Positions 52,321 to 61,329 are shown, counted from the stretch's first letter. The stretch: DNA of 64,000 bases from JBBSJT01 sp041691015 (GCA_041691015.1 JBEPVN010000001.1:1-64000); one strand, 5' to 3'. Notes: generated from the letters alone by a model not told the origin. Numbers and translations: made by a program.

Positions 52321-53055
52321 ATGAAAAATCTTGAAGTCATAGATAGTGGAGTAAAATATGCACATCTTCACATGAGCTTTGATCATGAACTTTTAAATAA
52401 CTTACAAAATAGTAAGACTCCTATTTTGCATTTTTATGATTGGATGCAAGATACGGCAACTTATGGGTATTTTGTAGATCCGCAAAAGTATTTAAATATG
52501 GACGCTGTTAAGAAACATCGCCTTGAGCTTGCAAAAAGGCCGACAGGCGGTGGAATTGTTTTTCACTTAACGGATTTTGCTTTTTCAATACTTCTTCCAA
52601 GTACTCATCCGAATTTTTCTTTGAATCCGATGGAAAATTATAGCTGTATCAATGGTCTAATCAAAGAAGCTATTCTAAAATTTTCCGGCACATCTTCCAA
52701 AGTGGATCTTCTTCATGTGGATCATTCTGAAAAAACAAGCGATGCCAAAAATTTTTGTATGGCAAAGCCTACAAAGTATGATATTTTGCTAGGGGGCTTA
52801 AAAATTGGCGGCGGAGCTGAACGGCTGACGAAATTTGGATTGTTGCATCAGGGAACGATTGCATTAACTTTACCGCAAGATGATTATCTAAAAGAAATTT
52901 TAAAATCAGAGACGATTTTGGATTGCATGAAAAAAAATAGCTGTCTTTTGCTGGGGGAAAACGCATGTAAAGCAAGCTTTACATCCGCAAAAAAAGAACT
53001 TAAAAATTTGCTTTTAGAAGCCTTTTCTTTTAGTGACTGCTCTAAAAACGGTTAA
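52321..53055 (+). CDS. LipM/LplA-superfamily octanoyl- or lipoyl-transferase-like protein
   Basis: The 244-residue BPL/LplA/LipB-fold enzyme has RPTGGG (near 73-78). KNFCMAKPTKYDILLGGLKI (about 144-162) contains Cys146 and Lys161, and GLLHQGTI follows. A Cys followed by a Pro and Tyr-Asp/Glu pattern and HQG is the arrangement of the Cys-dependent LipM/LipL transferases rather than ATP-dependent LplA. In Chlamydia the gene next to clpC in this family (CT285) is annotated lplA. It may move octanoyl or lipoyl groups onto carrier domains. Confidence 0.75.
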   Translation: MKNLEVIDSGVKYAHLHMSFDHELLNNLQNSKTPILHFYDWMQDTATYGYFVDPQKYLNMDAVKKHRLELAKRPTGGGIVFHLTDFAFSILLPSTHPNFSLNPMENYSCINGLIKEAILKFSGTSSKVDLLHVDHSEKTSDAKNFCMAKPTKYDILLGGLKIGGGAERLTKFGLLHQGTIALTLPQDDYLKEILKSETILDCMKKNSCLLLGENACKASFTSAKKELKNLLLEAFSFSDCSKNG

Positions 53056-53246
53056 TATTAGTCGTCCTCTTAGACTCTAAATGCAAAATAAAAAGTTATT
53101 CATTTTATGTTTAAAATAAAGGCATATACTGTTTTTGCGAAACTGGAGTTTGTGTTTTAAGCTTATGCTATTTTAGAGCAGTCCTTTGCTATTGCAAAAA
53201 TAACTCCATAGTTGCATGATATCTGTACTTAATAAGGGATTTAAAA

Positions 53247-54113
53247 ATGCCAAATCTTTATCAACTATTTATAGTTTTTTTCAGCTTTTTATCAATAACG
53301 TTATATGCTGAAAGCCCAAACGATAACACAAAATCAAAATATGTACTTGTCAGTGTCGCACCGCATCGCTTTTTTGTAGAAAAAATTGCAGGAGATACGA
53401 TCAAGATCGGACTTATGGTTCCGGCAGGAGCTAGCGCGCATACGTATGAACCGACTCCAAAAGAAACCTTGGCTGCTGCAAAAGCAGACATTTGGTTTCG
53501 CATTGGAGAGAGTTTTGAAGATAAAGCCATAAATGCCCTAAAAAGCCATAGCATTGATCTAAAGATTGTAGATTTAAGGGACAACCTTGATTTAATTTCT
53601 GATCCGACACATATTTGCATGCATCATAAAGGTTGTGTCGATCTTCATTTTTGGCTAAGTCCAAGACTTGCGAAAATTCAAGCAGATACCATTGCAAAAG
53701 CCCTGATTGAAACATACCCTGAAAATAAAGATATTTATGTCAAAAACCTAAAAGTTTTCAAACAGGAACTTGACGCTATTGACGTAAAAATAGTCGATAT
53801 CTTAAAAGACTTAAAAAACCGCACAATCATGATATCGCATCCGGCATATGGCTATTTTGCAAGAGATTATAACCTAAATCAATTTTCTATTGAATTTGAA
53901 GGTAAGGATCCAACACCAAAGCTTTTGACTAAAATCTTAAAAGAAGCTCATGATAAAAATATCAAAACAATTTTTACGCAGCCTCAATACAGCAACAAAG
54001 GCGCCATTTTAATTGCTCATGAAATAGGTGCTGAAATTGTGAGTTTAAACCCATACTCGGAAGATTACTTTGAATCGTTGATTTCGATTGCTAAACACAT
54101 CAGAGACCAATAG
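53247..54113 (+). CDS. zinc/manganese ABC transporter substrate-binding protein (TroA/ZnuA family)
   Basis: The 288-residue cluster 9 metal-binding protein has a signal peptide (about 1-21, ending TLYA), so it is periplasmic. Metal ligands visible by position are His65 (ASAHTYEPTPK), His134 (DLHFWLSP) and His198 (MISHPAYGYF). The fourth ligand, normally Asp in a DP motif, is Asn in VSLNPYSEDY. A His-rich loop HICMHHKGC lies before the second ligand. It is the first gene of a three-gene transporter operon. The counterpart in Chlamydia is YtgA (CT067), but the neighbours here lack the YtgR fusion. Confidence 0.88.
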   Translation: MPNLYQLFIVFFSFLSITLYAESPNDNTKSKYVLVSVAPHRFFVEKIAGDTIKIGLMVPAGASAHTYEPTPKETLAAAKADIWFRIGESFEDKAINALKSHSIDLKIVDLRDNLDLISDPTHICMHHKGCVDLHFWLSPRLAKIQADTIAKALIETYPENKDIYVKNLKVFKQELDAIDVKIVDILKDLKNRTIMISHPAYGYFARDYNLNQFSIEFEGKDPTPKLLTKILKEAHDKNIKTIFTQPQYSNKGAILIAHEIGAEIVSLNPYSEDYFESLISIAKHIRDQ

Positions 54114-54134
54114 AGCGAACTAAAAAAAAATTAT

Positions 54135-54860
54135 ATGAAAGAATCTGTTGTTAATTTTGAACATGTTTCCTTTGCCTATCAAGACGCATTCGTCCTAAAA
54201 GATGTTTCCTTTGAAGTAAAAAATGGCGAATTCATAGGAATCATAGGCCCAAACGGAGGCGGCAAAACCACTCTCTTAAAATTGATGATGGGATTTTTAA
54301 AGCCGAATGCCGGAAAAATTAAAATTTTTGGAAAATGTCCTCAAAATTCCTTAGAACTTATTGCCTATGTTCCGCAAACCGTGCGATTTGACAGGCAATT
54401 TCCCATTTCTGTCATGGAGCTTGTTTTATCAGGAAGGCTCTCAAAGCTTGCCTGGCATGGACAATATTCCAAAATTGATAAGGAAAAAGCGCTTCATGCT
54501 TTGGAAAAAGTAGGTCTTGTTGATTTGCAGTACAATGCTTTTGGAACACTTTCTGGAGGACAGGCTCAAAGGGTATTAATTGCAAGGGCGCTTGTTTCAG
54601 AGCCGAAGCTTTTGTTGTTAGATGAGCCGACAGCAAGTGTCGATGTGCAGGCAGAAGAAGATATTTACCGGATTTTAGAAAGCTTAAAAGGGCAGATGAC
54701 CATGATGATGGTGACGCATGATTTGGGCACTGTTGTAAGCAAAGTTGATCGCGTTATTTTGATACAAGGAAATGCCCTTACACTAAATCCGGAAGAAGTA
54801 TGCGAACATTTTGCGATAGGACTCTACCATGCGCCGTTAATAAAAATTCAAGGGAAATAA
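54135..54860 (+). CDS. metal ABC transporter ATP-binding protein
   Basis: The 241-residue ATPase subunit has Walker A GPNGGGKTTLLKL (about 38-50), Q-loop YVPQTVRFDR, signature LSGGQAQRVLIARAL, Walker B LLLLDEPTASVD and H-loop MMVTHDLG. It belongs to the ZnuC/TroB branch and lies between the binding protein and the permease genes (gaps 21 and 3 bases). Confidence 0.95.
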   Translation: MKESVVNFEHVSFAYQDAFVLKDVSFEVKNGEFIGIIGPNGGGKTTLLKLMMGFLKPNAGKIKIFGKCPQNSLELIAYVPQTVRFDRQFPISVMELVLSGRLSKLAWHGQYSKIDKEKALHALEKVGLVDLQYNAFGTLSGGQAQRVLIARALVSEPKLLLLDEPTASVDVQAEEDIYRILESLKGQMTMMMVTHDLGTVVSKVDRVILIQGNALTLNPEEVCEHFAIGLYHAPLIKIQGK

Positions 54861-54863
54861 ATC

Positions 54864-55703
54864 ATGTTTTCATTTTTTGAGGCGTTAAGAACAAATCCTT
54901 TACTATTGTCTGCGCTCCTTGCAGGTCTTGCAGCTTCTTTTGTGAGCGGGATTATTGGCGCTTATGTTGTTGTGAAACGGATTGTATTTATTAGCGGAAG
55001 CATTGCGCATTCTGTTCTTGGCGGCATCGGTTTTTGCTTATGGCTTGAGAGGTCGCAAGGAGTAACTTGGGCATCTCCTCTTCTTGGAGCTTTGGTCTCG
55101 GCGGTATTTTCTGCGCTGCTGATCGGTTGGATTCGTCTATACTATAAACAAAGAGAGGATTCTGTCATTGCAGCTTTGTGGTCCATCGGCATGGCAACTG
55201 GCGTCTTGTTTATTTCACAAACGCCGGGGTTTAACGTTGAATTGACTAATTTCCTGATCGGTAACATTTTGTGGGTCTCAAAAACAGATTTGTATGTCTT
55301 GTTTGCTTTGGATATTATAGTTTTAGCGATAGTTGCCTGCTTGCATAAGAAATTTTTAGCGATCTGCTTTGATGAAGAGCAAGCGCGCCTCCAAGGTCTC
55401 CCGGTTAACGCCTTATACTTGCTTTTGTTAGTTCTTACGGCAGTTTCGATTGTGTTACTGATTCAAGTTGTCGGAATTATACTTGTGATGACTATGTTGA
55501 CAATTCCTGCTGCAATTGCTAATCTTTATACCTACAAACTCTCTTCTGTCATGGCATTTGGAATCTTGTTGAGTTCTATCTTTTGCGTTGTTGGGATGAT
55601 GGCAGCTTATCATTTTGACTGGCCGGGAGGAGCGACGATTGCTTTGGTTGCCGGTTTAAGTTATGTCGTTGCGTTACTTTTGCCCACGAAATCTGTAGGC
55701 TAA
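54864..55703 (+). CDS. metal ABC transporter permease (ZnuB/TroC family)
   Basis: The 279-residue inner-membrane permease has about eight hydrophobic helices. The family motif SGSIAHSVLGGIGFCLWL lies near 45, and VVGIILVMTMLTIPAAIANL near 190. There is one permease, as in ZnuABC and not the two-permease YtgABCD of Chlamydiaceae, and no C-terminal regulator domain. It completes the uptake system. Confidence 0.93.
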   Translation: MFSFFEALRTNPLLLSALLAGLAASFVSGIIGAYVVVKRIVFISGSIAHSVLGGIGFCLWLERSQGVTWASPLLGALVSAVFSALLIGWIRLYYKQREDSVIAALWSIGMATGVLFISQTPGFNVELTNFLIGNILWVSKTDLYVLFALDIIVLAIVACLHKKFLAICFDEEQARLQGLPVNALYLLLLVLTAVSIVLLIQVVGIILVMTMLTIPAAIANLYTYKLSSVMAFGILLSSIFCVVGMMAAYHFDWPGGATIALVAGLSYVVALLLPTKSVG

Positions 55704-55719
55704 GACGGGGATAAAATAC

Positions 55720-55805
55720 GGAAAGAGAGGGATTTGAACCCTCGATACCCTTACGAGTATGCGTCCTTAGCAGGGACGTGCTATCGGCCACTCAGCCATC
55801 TTTCC
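55720..55805 (-). tRNA. tRNA-Ser (anticodon GCT)
   Basis: This 86-base class II tRNA on the minus strand has acceptor stem GGAAAGA with its pairing end and anticodon stem-loop CGTCCCTGCTAAGGACG giving GCT. It has a long variable arm (CATACTCGTAAGGGTATCG) and T-loop GGTTCAAATCC. CCA is not encoded. Confidence 0.95.
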
Positions 55806-55882
55806 AAGAATTGATTAAAAAAGATAGCTTAACCGAAAAAGCGGCTTTTTTGCAAGAACCATTTTTTATTTTGGAAAAAAAT

Positions 55883-56668
55883 ATGATAAATGAAAGAACT
55901 GAAAATCAGCCCGAGTATCAAGGATGGCTTTCTACAAGTGGTTTTGGGCCCACAGTTGCAGGAAGAGTTTATAGCGGGGCCATGACTTGCAAGGAGCTTG
56001 CTTTAAGTTTTTTTTACGATTATCCGGCATATAATCCAAGCGAGGATCCGGCGATTCATAAAATGCAAAAAAGAGTTTTGGGTCGCGGAGTTCAACTTGG
56101 AAGTAATGATGTGTATGAATTCATTAATGAAATTTCAAGAAACAATCCCGTCTACCACATTAACGAGTTTTATTTTCAAGCAGGTATTGCTGTCAATTAT
56201 TTAACATTTGATCAAATTAAAGAAACAATAGATCAAGAAGCAAAAGATTTTCATTTGGATATACCTATTTGCATCCCGGTTAATTTTGGAAGTCAGGGGT
56301 TGTTAGAGCGAAATCATATCGCCATCATCCTGATCAAAGATGGAGTTGTCGATTATTACGATTCAAAAGGAATTATAAGCAGCAAGCGAAGTTTACAATC
56401 GAATCATACATTAGAAGATGTACTTGAATATTGTTTAACAAAGTTTACAAGGGAAGGCAAAATTGTGGAAAACCCCTATATGCATCAATATGATTCACAT
56501 AGCTGCGCTGTTTTTATCTGCAATTATCTTTTTTTAAAAATTGTTTCGAATCAAACGATGGGCGAGCTTTATCTTGAAACCCTGAAACCTGGTGAAATAC
56601 AAGATTTTAGGAATTCCATTAATCAAATCGCATACGAAAAAAACCGATTTCAGTCTAAATTCATTTAA
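55883..56668 (+). CDS. Ulp1-like (C48 family) cysteine protease, candidate effector
   Basis: The protein has 261 residues from the ATG at 55883 (an in-frame ATG at 55778 lies inside the tRNA-Ser gene and is rejected). The catalytic set of Ulp1-type proteases can be placed: His145 (ERNHIAIILI), Asp160 (VDYYDSKGI), Gln202 (YMHQYDSHS) and Cys208 (SHSCAVFICNYL). The spacing of Gln to Cys (6) and Asp to Cys (48) agrees with yeast Ulp1 (6 and 49). The preceding strand DIPICIPVNFG fits the fold. There is no signal peptide. In chlamydiae such enzymes (ChlaDub1/2) are secreted and remove ubiquitin or NEDD8; SUMO or an acetyltransferase activity cannot be excluded. Confidence 0.72.
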   Translation: MINERTENQPEYQGWLSTSGFGPTVAGRVYSGAMTCKELALSFFYDYPAYNPSEDPAIHKMQKRVLGRGVQLGSNDVYEFINEISRNNPVYHINEFYFQAGIAVNYLTFDQIKETIDQEAKDFHLDIPICIPVNFGSQGLLERNHIAIILIKDGVVDYYDSKGIISSKRSLQSNHTLEDVLEYCLTKFTREGKIVENPYMHQYDSHSCAVFICNYLFLKIVSNQTMGELYLETLKPGEIQDFRNSINQIAYEKNRFQSKFI

Positions 56669-57543
56669 ATATTTGCATGCTGAAAAATCTTTTCATAAAC
56701 TGTTAGGCCGTTAACTTCGCCGTTAACTTCTTCTTCAAGGTCAAATGCGGTATTAAATTCGGGGATCAATCCTGCAGGTTCTTGAAAATATTTTTCTCTT
56801 GACCAATCAAGCTTTCTATTTGATAAAACAATAGCATCCAATCCTATTTGTTTATAACAAATATCCAGCTCTTGGATTTCCTTTTTATTTATAATATTAG
56901 GGTGTGAATGATACCGAATAATAGCCATCAATAAATGGGAGGCTGTCTCAGGATAATTGCTTTTTTGAGATTGTAAAAACGTAAGAAAAAGCTCATAACA
57001 AAATTGTAAGGATAAGGAAGTATGAAGAAAAAATTCCTGTTCATCGGATTTAATTAACGTTTGTGCATATATAATATGATTCACTATTGAGAGTATTAAT
57101 TTAATAGCGCTTAAATACAATACCTTGTTTTTATTTTGTAAAAAAATAGCATAAGCTTCTGGATTTGATTTGTTTTGCTCATCCAATCTGTATATTTCTG
57201 TTTTTGTATCAGCATGAGAAAAGATAGCTAATAAAAGATCATGCATATTCGTGATAATAAGGCTTAAACGATGGTTAAAAAAACTAGCAACACATGCAGA
57301 GATTGTAAGCACAGTGTTGAATGCAGGAGGCACAGAATTAAGATTACGAGGATTGGAAAGTTGGCTGTAGCATCTGATTAAACTCGTCGCTATTTTTAAA
57401 TTTTTTTCGAGAGGCTTATAGAGTGAAATAAAAGGTAAAGCACATTTTAAAAGCCTAATACCATGCGTTGTATAGCTATTTGCGATCAAATTAATTTGAT
57501 TTGGAAAGTCATTATTAAAATTTTGATAAAAGTAAGTTTTCAT
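56665..57543 (-). CDS. Inc-like membrane protein, unknown
   Basis: The 292-residue protein has hydrophobic stretches at about 72-90 and 93-109, separated by three polar residues, and a further one at about 141-160. The first two form a bilobed hairpin like chlamydial Inc proteins. The C-terminal half is helical and acidic (FDLEEEVNGEVNGLTVYE). No known domain is seen. It converges on the protease gene with a four-base overlap. Its upstream region (57544-57700) is extremely AT-rich. Confidence 0.5.
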   Translation of the reverse strand: MKTYFYQNFNNDFPNQINLIANSYTTHGIRLLKCALPFISLYKPLEKNLKIATSLIRCYSQLSNPRNLNSVPPAFNTVLTISACVASFFNHRLSLIITNMHDLLLAIFSHADTKTEIYRLDEQNKSNPEAYAIFLQNKNKVLYLSAIKLILSIVNHIIYAQTLIKSDEQEFFLHTSLSLQFCYELFLTFLQSQKSNYPETASHLLMAIIRYHSHPNIINKKEIQELDICYKQIGLDAIVLSNRKLDWSREKYFQEPAGLIPEFNTAFDLEEEVNGEVNGLTVYEKIFQHANI

Positions 57544-57756
57544 AATATGATATATAATTATATAGTTAAATTTTAAATCATATCAAATTATTAATAAATT
57601 GTAAATACTAATTTATATTATTATATATGTAAATGTTTAAGCTCTAATTTAGAGGAATTAGTGTGTGCCATATCCTTTTAATCATTTTGTTATAGCTTTT
57701 TGCATCAAAAAGCTGTACATTTAAGCTTTTTCAAACCTATCAAAAGTTTTAAATCC

Positions 57757-59211
57757 ATGTCTGAAAACAACCTGAAAGCAAGAGTGGCTCCCAATTCAAA
57801 AGAATCAGAAATGATGGTCTTGGGCTGCATGCTCACAAGTGTCAATGCCCTAAATATTGCAGCAGATAGTCTGAACGATTCCGATTTTTATTATACGGAA
57901 CACAAAATCATATTTCTTAGTTTAAAATCAGCTTATATGGCAGATAAACCAGCTGATGTTCATCTGATTTGCGAAGATTTAAAAAGGGAAGATAAATTAA
58001 AAGCTGTAGGCGGCGTTGCCTACATCACAACACTTGCCCAATACGCAGGAACTTCTGCCTACATCGAAGAATATAGCGAAATCATCCGAAATAAAGCAAT
58101 TTTAAGACGCATGATCAGTGCCGCCCAAACAATTGAAAAAGGAGCTTTGGAAGAACCGCCCAATGTTTTGGACTCTTTAGATGATGCTCAAGCGATGTTT
58201 TTTCAGATCAGCCAATCGGCAAACCAATCGACCGGCGTCTTGATCAGTGAAATATTTTCTGGTGTAAAAGCAGATACCAAAATTCCATTTTTAAAAGAAT
58301 TGCAAGAAAGACAGGAAAGATTTTTAGAAAAGGGTCCAGAAGATTTAGGAATAACCGGTACTCCGACTTGCTTTTCTGATTTTGATAAAATGGTCAATGG
58401 CTTGAATAATTCAAACTTAATGATCCTTGCAGCACGCCCTGCCATGGGTAAAACTGCTTTTGCAATGAATATTGCTGAAAATGTCTGTTTTAAAGGCAAT
58501 GTTCCGGTCGGGATTTTTTCGCTCGAAATGAGCGCAGAGCAACTTGTGCATCGTATTATTTGCTCGCAGGCAGAAGTTGAGTCCGATAAGATCAAAACGG
58601 GTAATTTAAACGGTATCGAATATCAGCGCATAGTTTCAGCTGTTAGTCAAATGCAAAATCACGTGATGGTAATTGACGATCAGGCTGGCTTGAAAGTCAC
58701 TGATTTGAGAGCTAGAGCTCGCAGAATGAAGGAAGTTTATGGTATAAAATTTTTGGTTATCGATTATTTGCAATTGATTTCTGGTTCTGGATCATTCCGT
58801 AATCAGGAGAACAGGCAAAGCGAGATCTCGGAAATTTCAAGAATGCTAAAAAACCTTGCAAGAGAGTTAAATATCCCTATTTTATGTTTATCCCAGCTTT
58901 CCCGTAAAGTGGAAGAGCGGCAGGGGCATAGACCTATGATGAGCGACTTGAGGGAGAGCGGAAGTATTGAGCAGGATTCAGACTTGGTGATGTTCCTTTT
59001 AAGACGCGAATACTACGACCCAATGGATAAGCCCGGTATGGCAGAGTTGATTATTGCAAAAAACCGCCATGGCGGCGTTGGCAGCGTGAATTTAACATTC
59101 CGAAAAGAAATTGCGCAGTTTGTAAATTATACCCCGATACGCTACGATAATTCAGGTTCTGCAAATTTTGATGCCCAGGCAGAAAAGGAATTTAGCCATT
59201 TCGCGCCTTAA
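57757..59211 (+). CDS. dnaB: replicative DNA helicase DnaB
   Basis: The hexameric fork helicase has 484 residues from the ATG at 57757, where the family alignment begins (an upstream TTG at 57700 is less likely). The N-terminal domain contains MVLGCMLTSVNALNIAADSL. The RecA-like core has Walker A ARPAMGKTAFAMNIAENV, Walker B FLVIDYLQLISG and LSQLSRKVEERQGHRP. It is uninterrupted (no intein). The order dnaB-mnmG-lplA is that of CT497-CT499. Confidence 0.96.
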   Translation: MSENNLKARVAPNSKESEMMVLGCMLTSVNALNIAADSLNDSDFYYTEHKIIFLSLKSAYMADKPADVHLICEDLKREDKLKAVGGVAYITTLAQYAGTSAYIEEYSEIIRNKAILRRMISAAQTIEKGALEEPPNVLDSLDDAQAMFFQISQSANQSTGVLISEIFSGVKADTKIPFLKELQERQERFLEKGPEDLGITGTPTCFSDFDKMVNGLNNSNLMILAARPAMGKTAFAMNIAENVCFKGNVPVGIFSLEMSAEQLVHRIICSQAEVESDKIKTGNLNGIEYQRIVSAVSQMQNHVMVIDDQAGLKVTDLRARARRMKEVYGIKFLVIDYLQLISGSGSFRNQENRQSEISEISRMLKNLARELNIPILCLSQLSRKVEERQGHRPMMSDLRESGSIEQDSDLVMFLLRREYYDPMDKPGMAELIIAKNRHGGVGSVNLTFRKEIAQFVNYTPIRYDNSGSANFDAQAEKEFSHFAP

Positions 59212-59227
59212 AATTTTGAGTTTACTT

Positions 59228-59260
59228 CGGCATAAAAAAAGGGCTCTTTTTTTATAGCCG
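59228..59260 (+). terminator. dnaB terminator
   Basis: The stem CGGCATAAAAAAA/TTTTTTTATAGCCG (with one imperfect pair) and a six-base loop lie 17 bases after the dnaB stop. Confidence 0.6.
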
Positions 59261-59335
59261 TATTTAAGCTTTACAATTTATCCCCAATATTTTAAGATCA
59301 GTGCTAAAGTTTACAAAAAATTACACGGAGAAGTC

Positions 59336-59425
59336 ATGTCATCTGTAAAGAAAAAAAGAAAATATAAGATTGCAAAGCACAAACGTAAAAAAAGAAGCAG
59401 ATTGAATCGCCATAAAACTAAATAG
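59336..59425 (+). CDS. 29-residue basic protein, AURKAIP1/COX24 (mS38)-like
   Basis: This very short gene starts ATG TCA TCT with GGAGA five bases upstream (59328-59332). It encodes 29 residues, over half of them Lys or Arg, with the core HKRKKRSRLNRHKTK. That core matches the short bacterial proteins annotated with the AURKAIP1/COX24 domain, related to the mitochondrial small-subunit ribosomal protein mS38. It would be a small ribosome-associated protein. It lies 21 bases before mnmG and may be translated from the same mRNA. The small size makes it easy to miss. Confidence 0.8.
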   Translation: MSSVKKKRKYKIAKHKRKKRSRLNRHKTK

Positions 59426-59446
59426 TGTTTAAAAAAGCATAATATC

Positions 59447-61285
59447 ATGTGGAAATATCCTGTCTCATACGATGTCATTGTACTTGGAGGCGGGCATGCA
59501 GGCTGTGAAGCGGCTTTAGCTGCCGCCCGCATGGGTGCTCGTACCCTTCTATTGTCAATGAATCTCGATACCATCGCTAAAATGAGCTGCAATCCAGCTG
59601 TCGGCGGGGTTGCAAAAGGGCATATTGTTCGCGAGATCGATGCTCTTGGCGGAGAGATGGGTAAAGCCATCGATGCGACAGGTATTCAATTTAGAATGCT
59701 AAATAGCACAAAAGGTCCTGCCGTATGGGCGCCTCGCGCCCAGGCTGATAAAGCTCTTTATCAAATCTCAATGAAGCATCGTTTGGAAAAAACGGCTAAT
59801 CTCGACATCCAACAGGGAACAGCAGAAGATTTAATTGTCGAATCAGGTTGCATCAAAGGCGTCATCACAAAAGAGGGAATCACTTATTTTGGCGATAACG
59901 TCGTGCTATCCTCAGGCACTTTTATGCGTGGACTTTTGCATATTGGAGAAACCAATTATGCAGGCGGAAGAGCAGGCGATCAGCCGGCGGTCGGTATTTC
60001 AGCATCCCTTGAGAGGCTTGGACTGACACTTGGTCGTTTAAAAACAGGCACTCCCCCAAGAATCAATAAAAGATCAATCGATTACTCTTTTACAGAAGAG
60101 CAGCCAGGAGACGATAGTGTCAAATTTTCTTTTGACGATGAAGGCATACCGCGTCTGCCTCAAGTCAGCTGCCACATAACTTATACGACTCAAGAAACAA
60201 AAGACATTATTCAGGCAAATATCCATAGATCCCCTATGTATTCTGGTAAAATCCAAGGAATAGGCCCAAGATATTGCCCATCGATTGAAGATAAGGTTGT
60301 GCGTTTTAGCGATAAAGAGCGCCATCAGATATTTTTGGAGCCGGAAGGCTTAACAACAGAGGAAGTTTATGTCAACGGCGTGTCGTCCTCTCTTCCATTT
60401 GATGTTCAATATGCCTTTATCCATAGCATTCCTGCTTTAAGAAACGCTGAAATCATGCGGCCTGCTTATGCAATCGAATATGATTATGTGATAAGCGGTC
60501 AAGTCGATGCCTCGCTGCAATGCAAAACTGTCGAAGGACTATTTTTAGCAGGGCAAATCAATGGAACATCCGGCTATGAAGAGGCAGCAGCTCAGGGGCT
60601 TGTTGCCGGCATAAATGCTGCAAATCGCGTTTTAAAAAAACCTCCATTTGTTATGACGCGCTCTGAAAGCTATATTGGCGTCATGATTGATGATTTGATT
60701 ACAAAAACATTGGATGAACCCTACCGCATGTTTACAAGCAGGGCCGAACATAGATTGCTTTTAAGGCAGGATAATGCGGACTTACGCTTGAGACGTTATG
60801 GATATGAACTTGGATTAATCGATGCCAAACGTTTTGCAAAATTCGAAGAAAAAGAAACGATTATTTTAGCTGAACACGAAAGACTTTCTAAAATTTATAA
60901 ACAGGTAAATGGAAAAGGCGTAACTTTGCTCCAACTTCTATGCCGACCAGAAAATACTTATAAAAACCTTCTTAAAGAATATCCGGAAGCACTTGCAGAC
61001 CACGGCGAAGAAATTAATTTCCAGATCGAATTAAACAGTAAGTATGAGGGTTACATCAATAGGCAAAAAACAGAAGTGACGAGATTGTCCCATGTGGAAA
61101 AAATTCTTGTGCCTGTAGGATTTGATTTTGCCTCTGTAAACGGTTTAAGAAACGAAGCTCGGCAAAAATTATTGCAGGTAATGCCGATTAATTTAGGCCA
61201 AGCTTCACGTATTTCTGGCGTATCCCCTGCAGATATCTCTATTTTAATGATTGCCCTTATGCGTTACACTAAAGTATCTTTATGA
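59447..61285 (+). CDS. mnmG: tRNA uridine 5-carboxymethylaminomethyl modification enzyme MnmG (GidA)
   Basis: This FAD protein works with MnmE on wobble uridine 34 of several tRNAs. The 612 residues begin with the dinucleotide fold VLGGGHAGCEAALAAARMG. The conserved NPAVGGVAKGHIVREIDALGG follows, then the GidA signatures LKTGTPPRI and YEEAAAQGLVAGINAA. The C-terminal helical MnmE-binding region is complete (ending near GVSPADISILMIAL). Confidence 0.97.
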   Translation: MWKYPVSYDVIVLGGGHAGCEAALAAARMGARTLLLSMNLDTIAKMSCNPAVGGVAKGHIVREIDALGGEMGKAIDATGIQFRMLNSTKGPAVWAPRAQADKALYQISMKHRLEKTANLDIQQGTAEDLIVESGCIKGVITKEGITYFGDNVVLSSGTFMRGLLHIGETNYAGGRAGDQPAVGISASLERLGLTLGRLKTGTPPRINKRSIDYSFTEEQPGDDSVKFSFDDEGIPRLPQVSCHITYTTQETKDIIQANIHRSPMYSGKIQGIGPRYCPSIEDKVVRFSDKERHQIFLEPEGLTTEEVYVNGVSSSLPFDVQYAFIHSIPALRNAEIMRPAYAIEYDYVISGQVDASLQCKTVEGLFLAGQINGTSGYEEAAAQGLVAGINAANRVLKKPPFVMTRSESYIGVMIDDLITKTLDEPYRMFTSRAEHRLLLRQDNADLRLRRYGYELGLIDAKRFAKFEEKETIILAEHERLSKIYKQVNGKGVTLLQLLCRPENTYKNLLKEYPEALADHGEEINFQIELNSKYEGYINRQKTEVTRLSHVEKILVPVGFDFASVNGLRNEARQKLLQVMPINLGQASRISGVSPADISILMIALMRYTKVSL

Positions 61286-61329
61286 GTTTTAGCTTTAGAT
61301 AGCCTAAAGCTAAAAGACAGAGGGCATTT

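Noticed and set aside
55833..55855. A/T-rich inverted sequence around AAAAAGCGGCTTTTT after tRNA-Ser
   Set aside because: The loop would be one base, so a hairpin cannot form; probably chance in the short shared promoter region.
55778..55882. Upstream ATG extending the protease gene by 35 residues
   Set aside because: This start lies inside the tRNA-Ser gene on the other strand, and the extra residues have no match to the protease fold. The ATG at 55883 is preferred.
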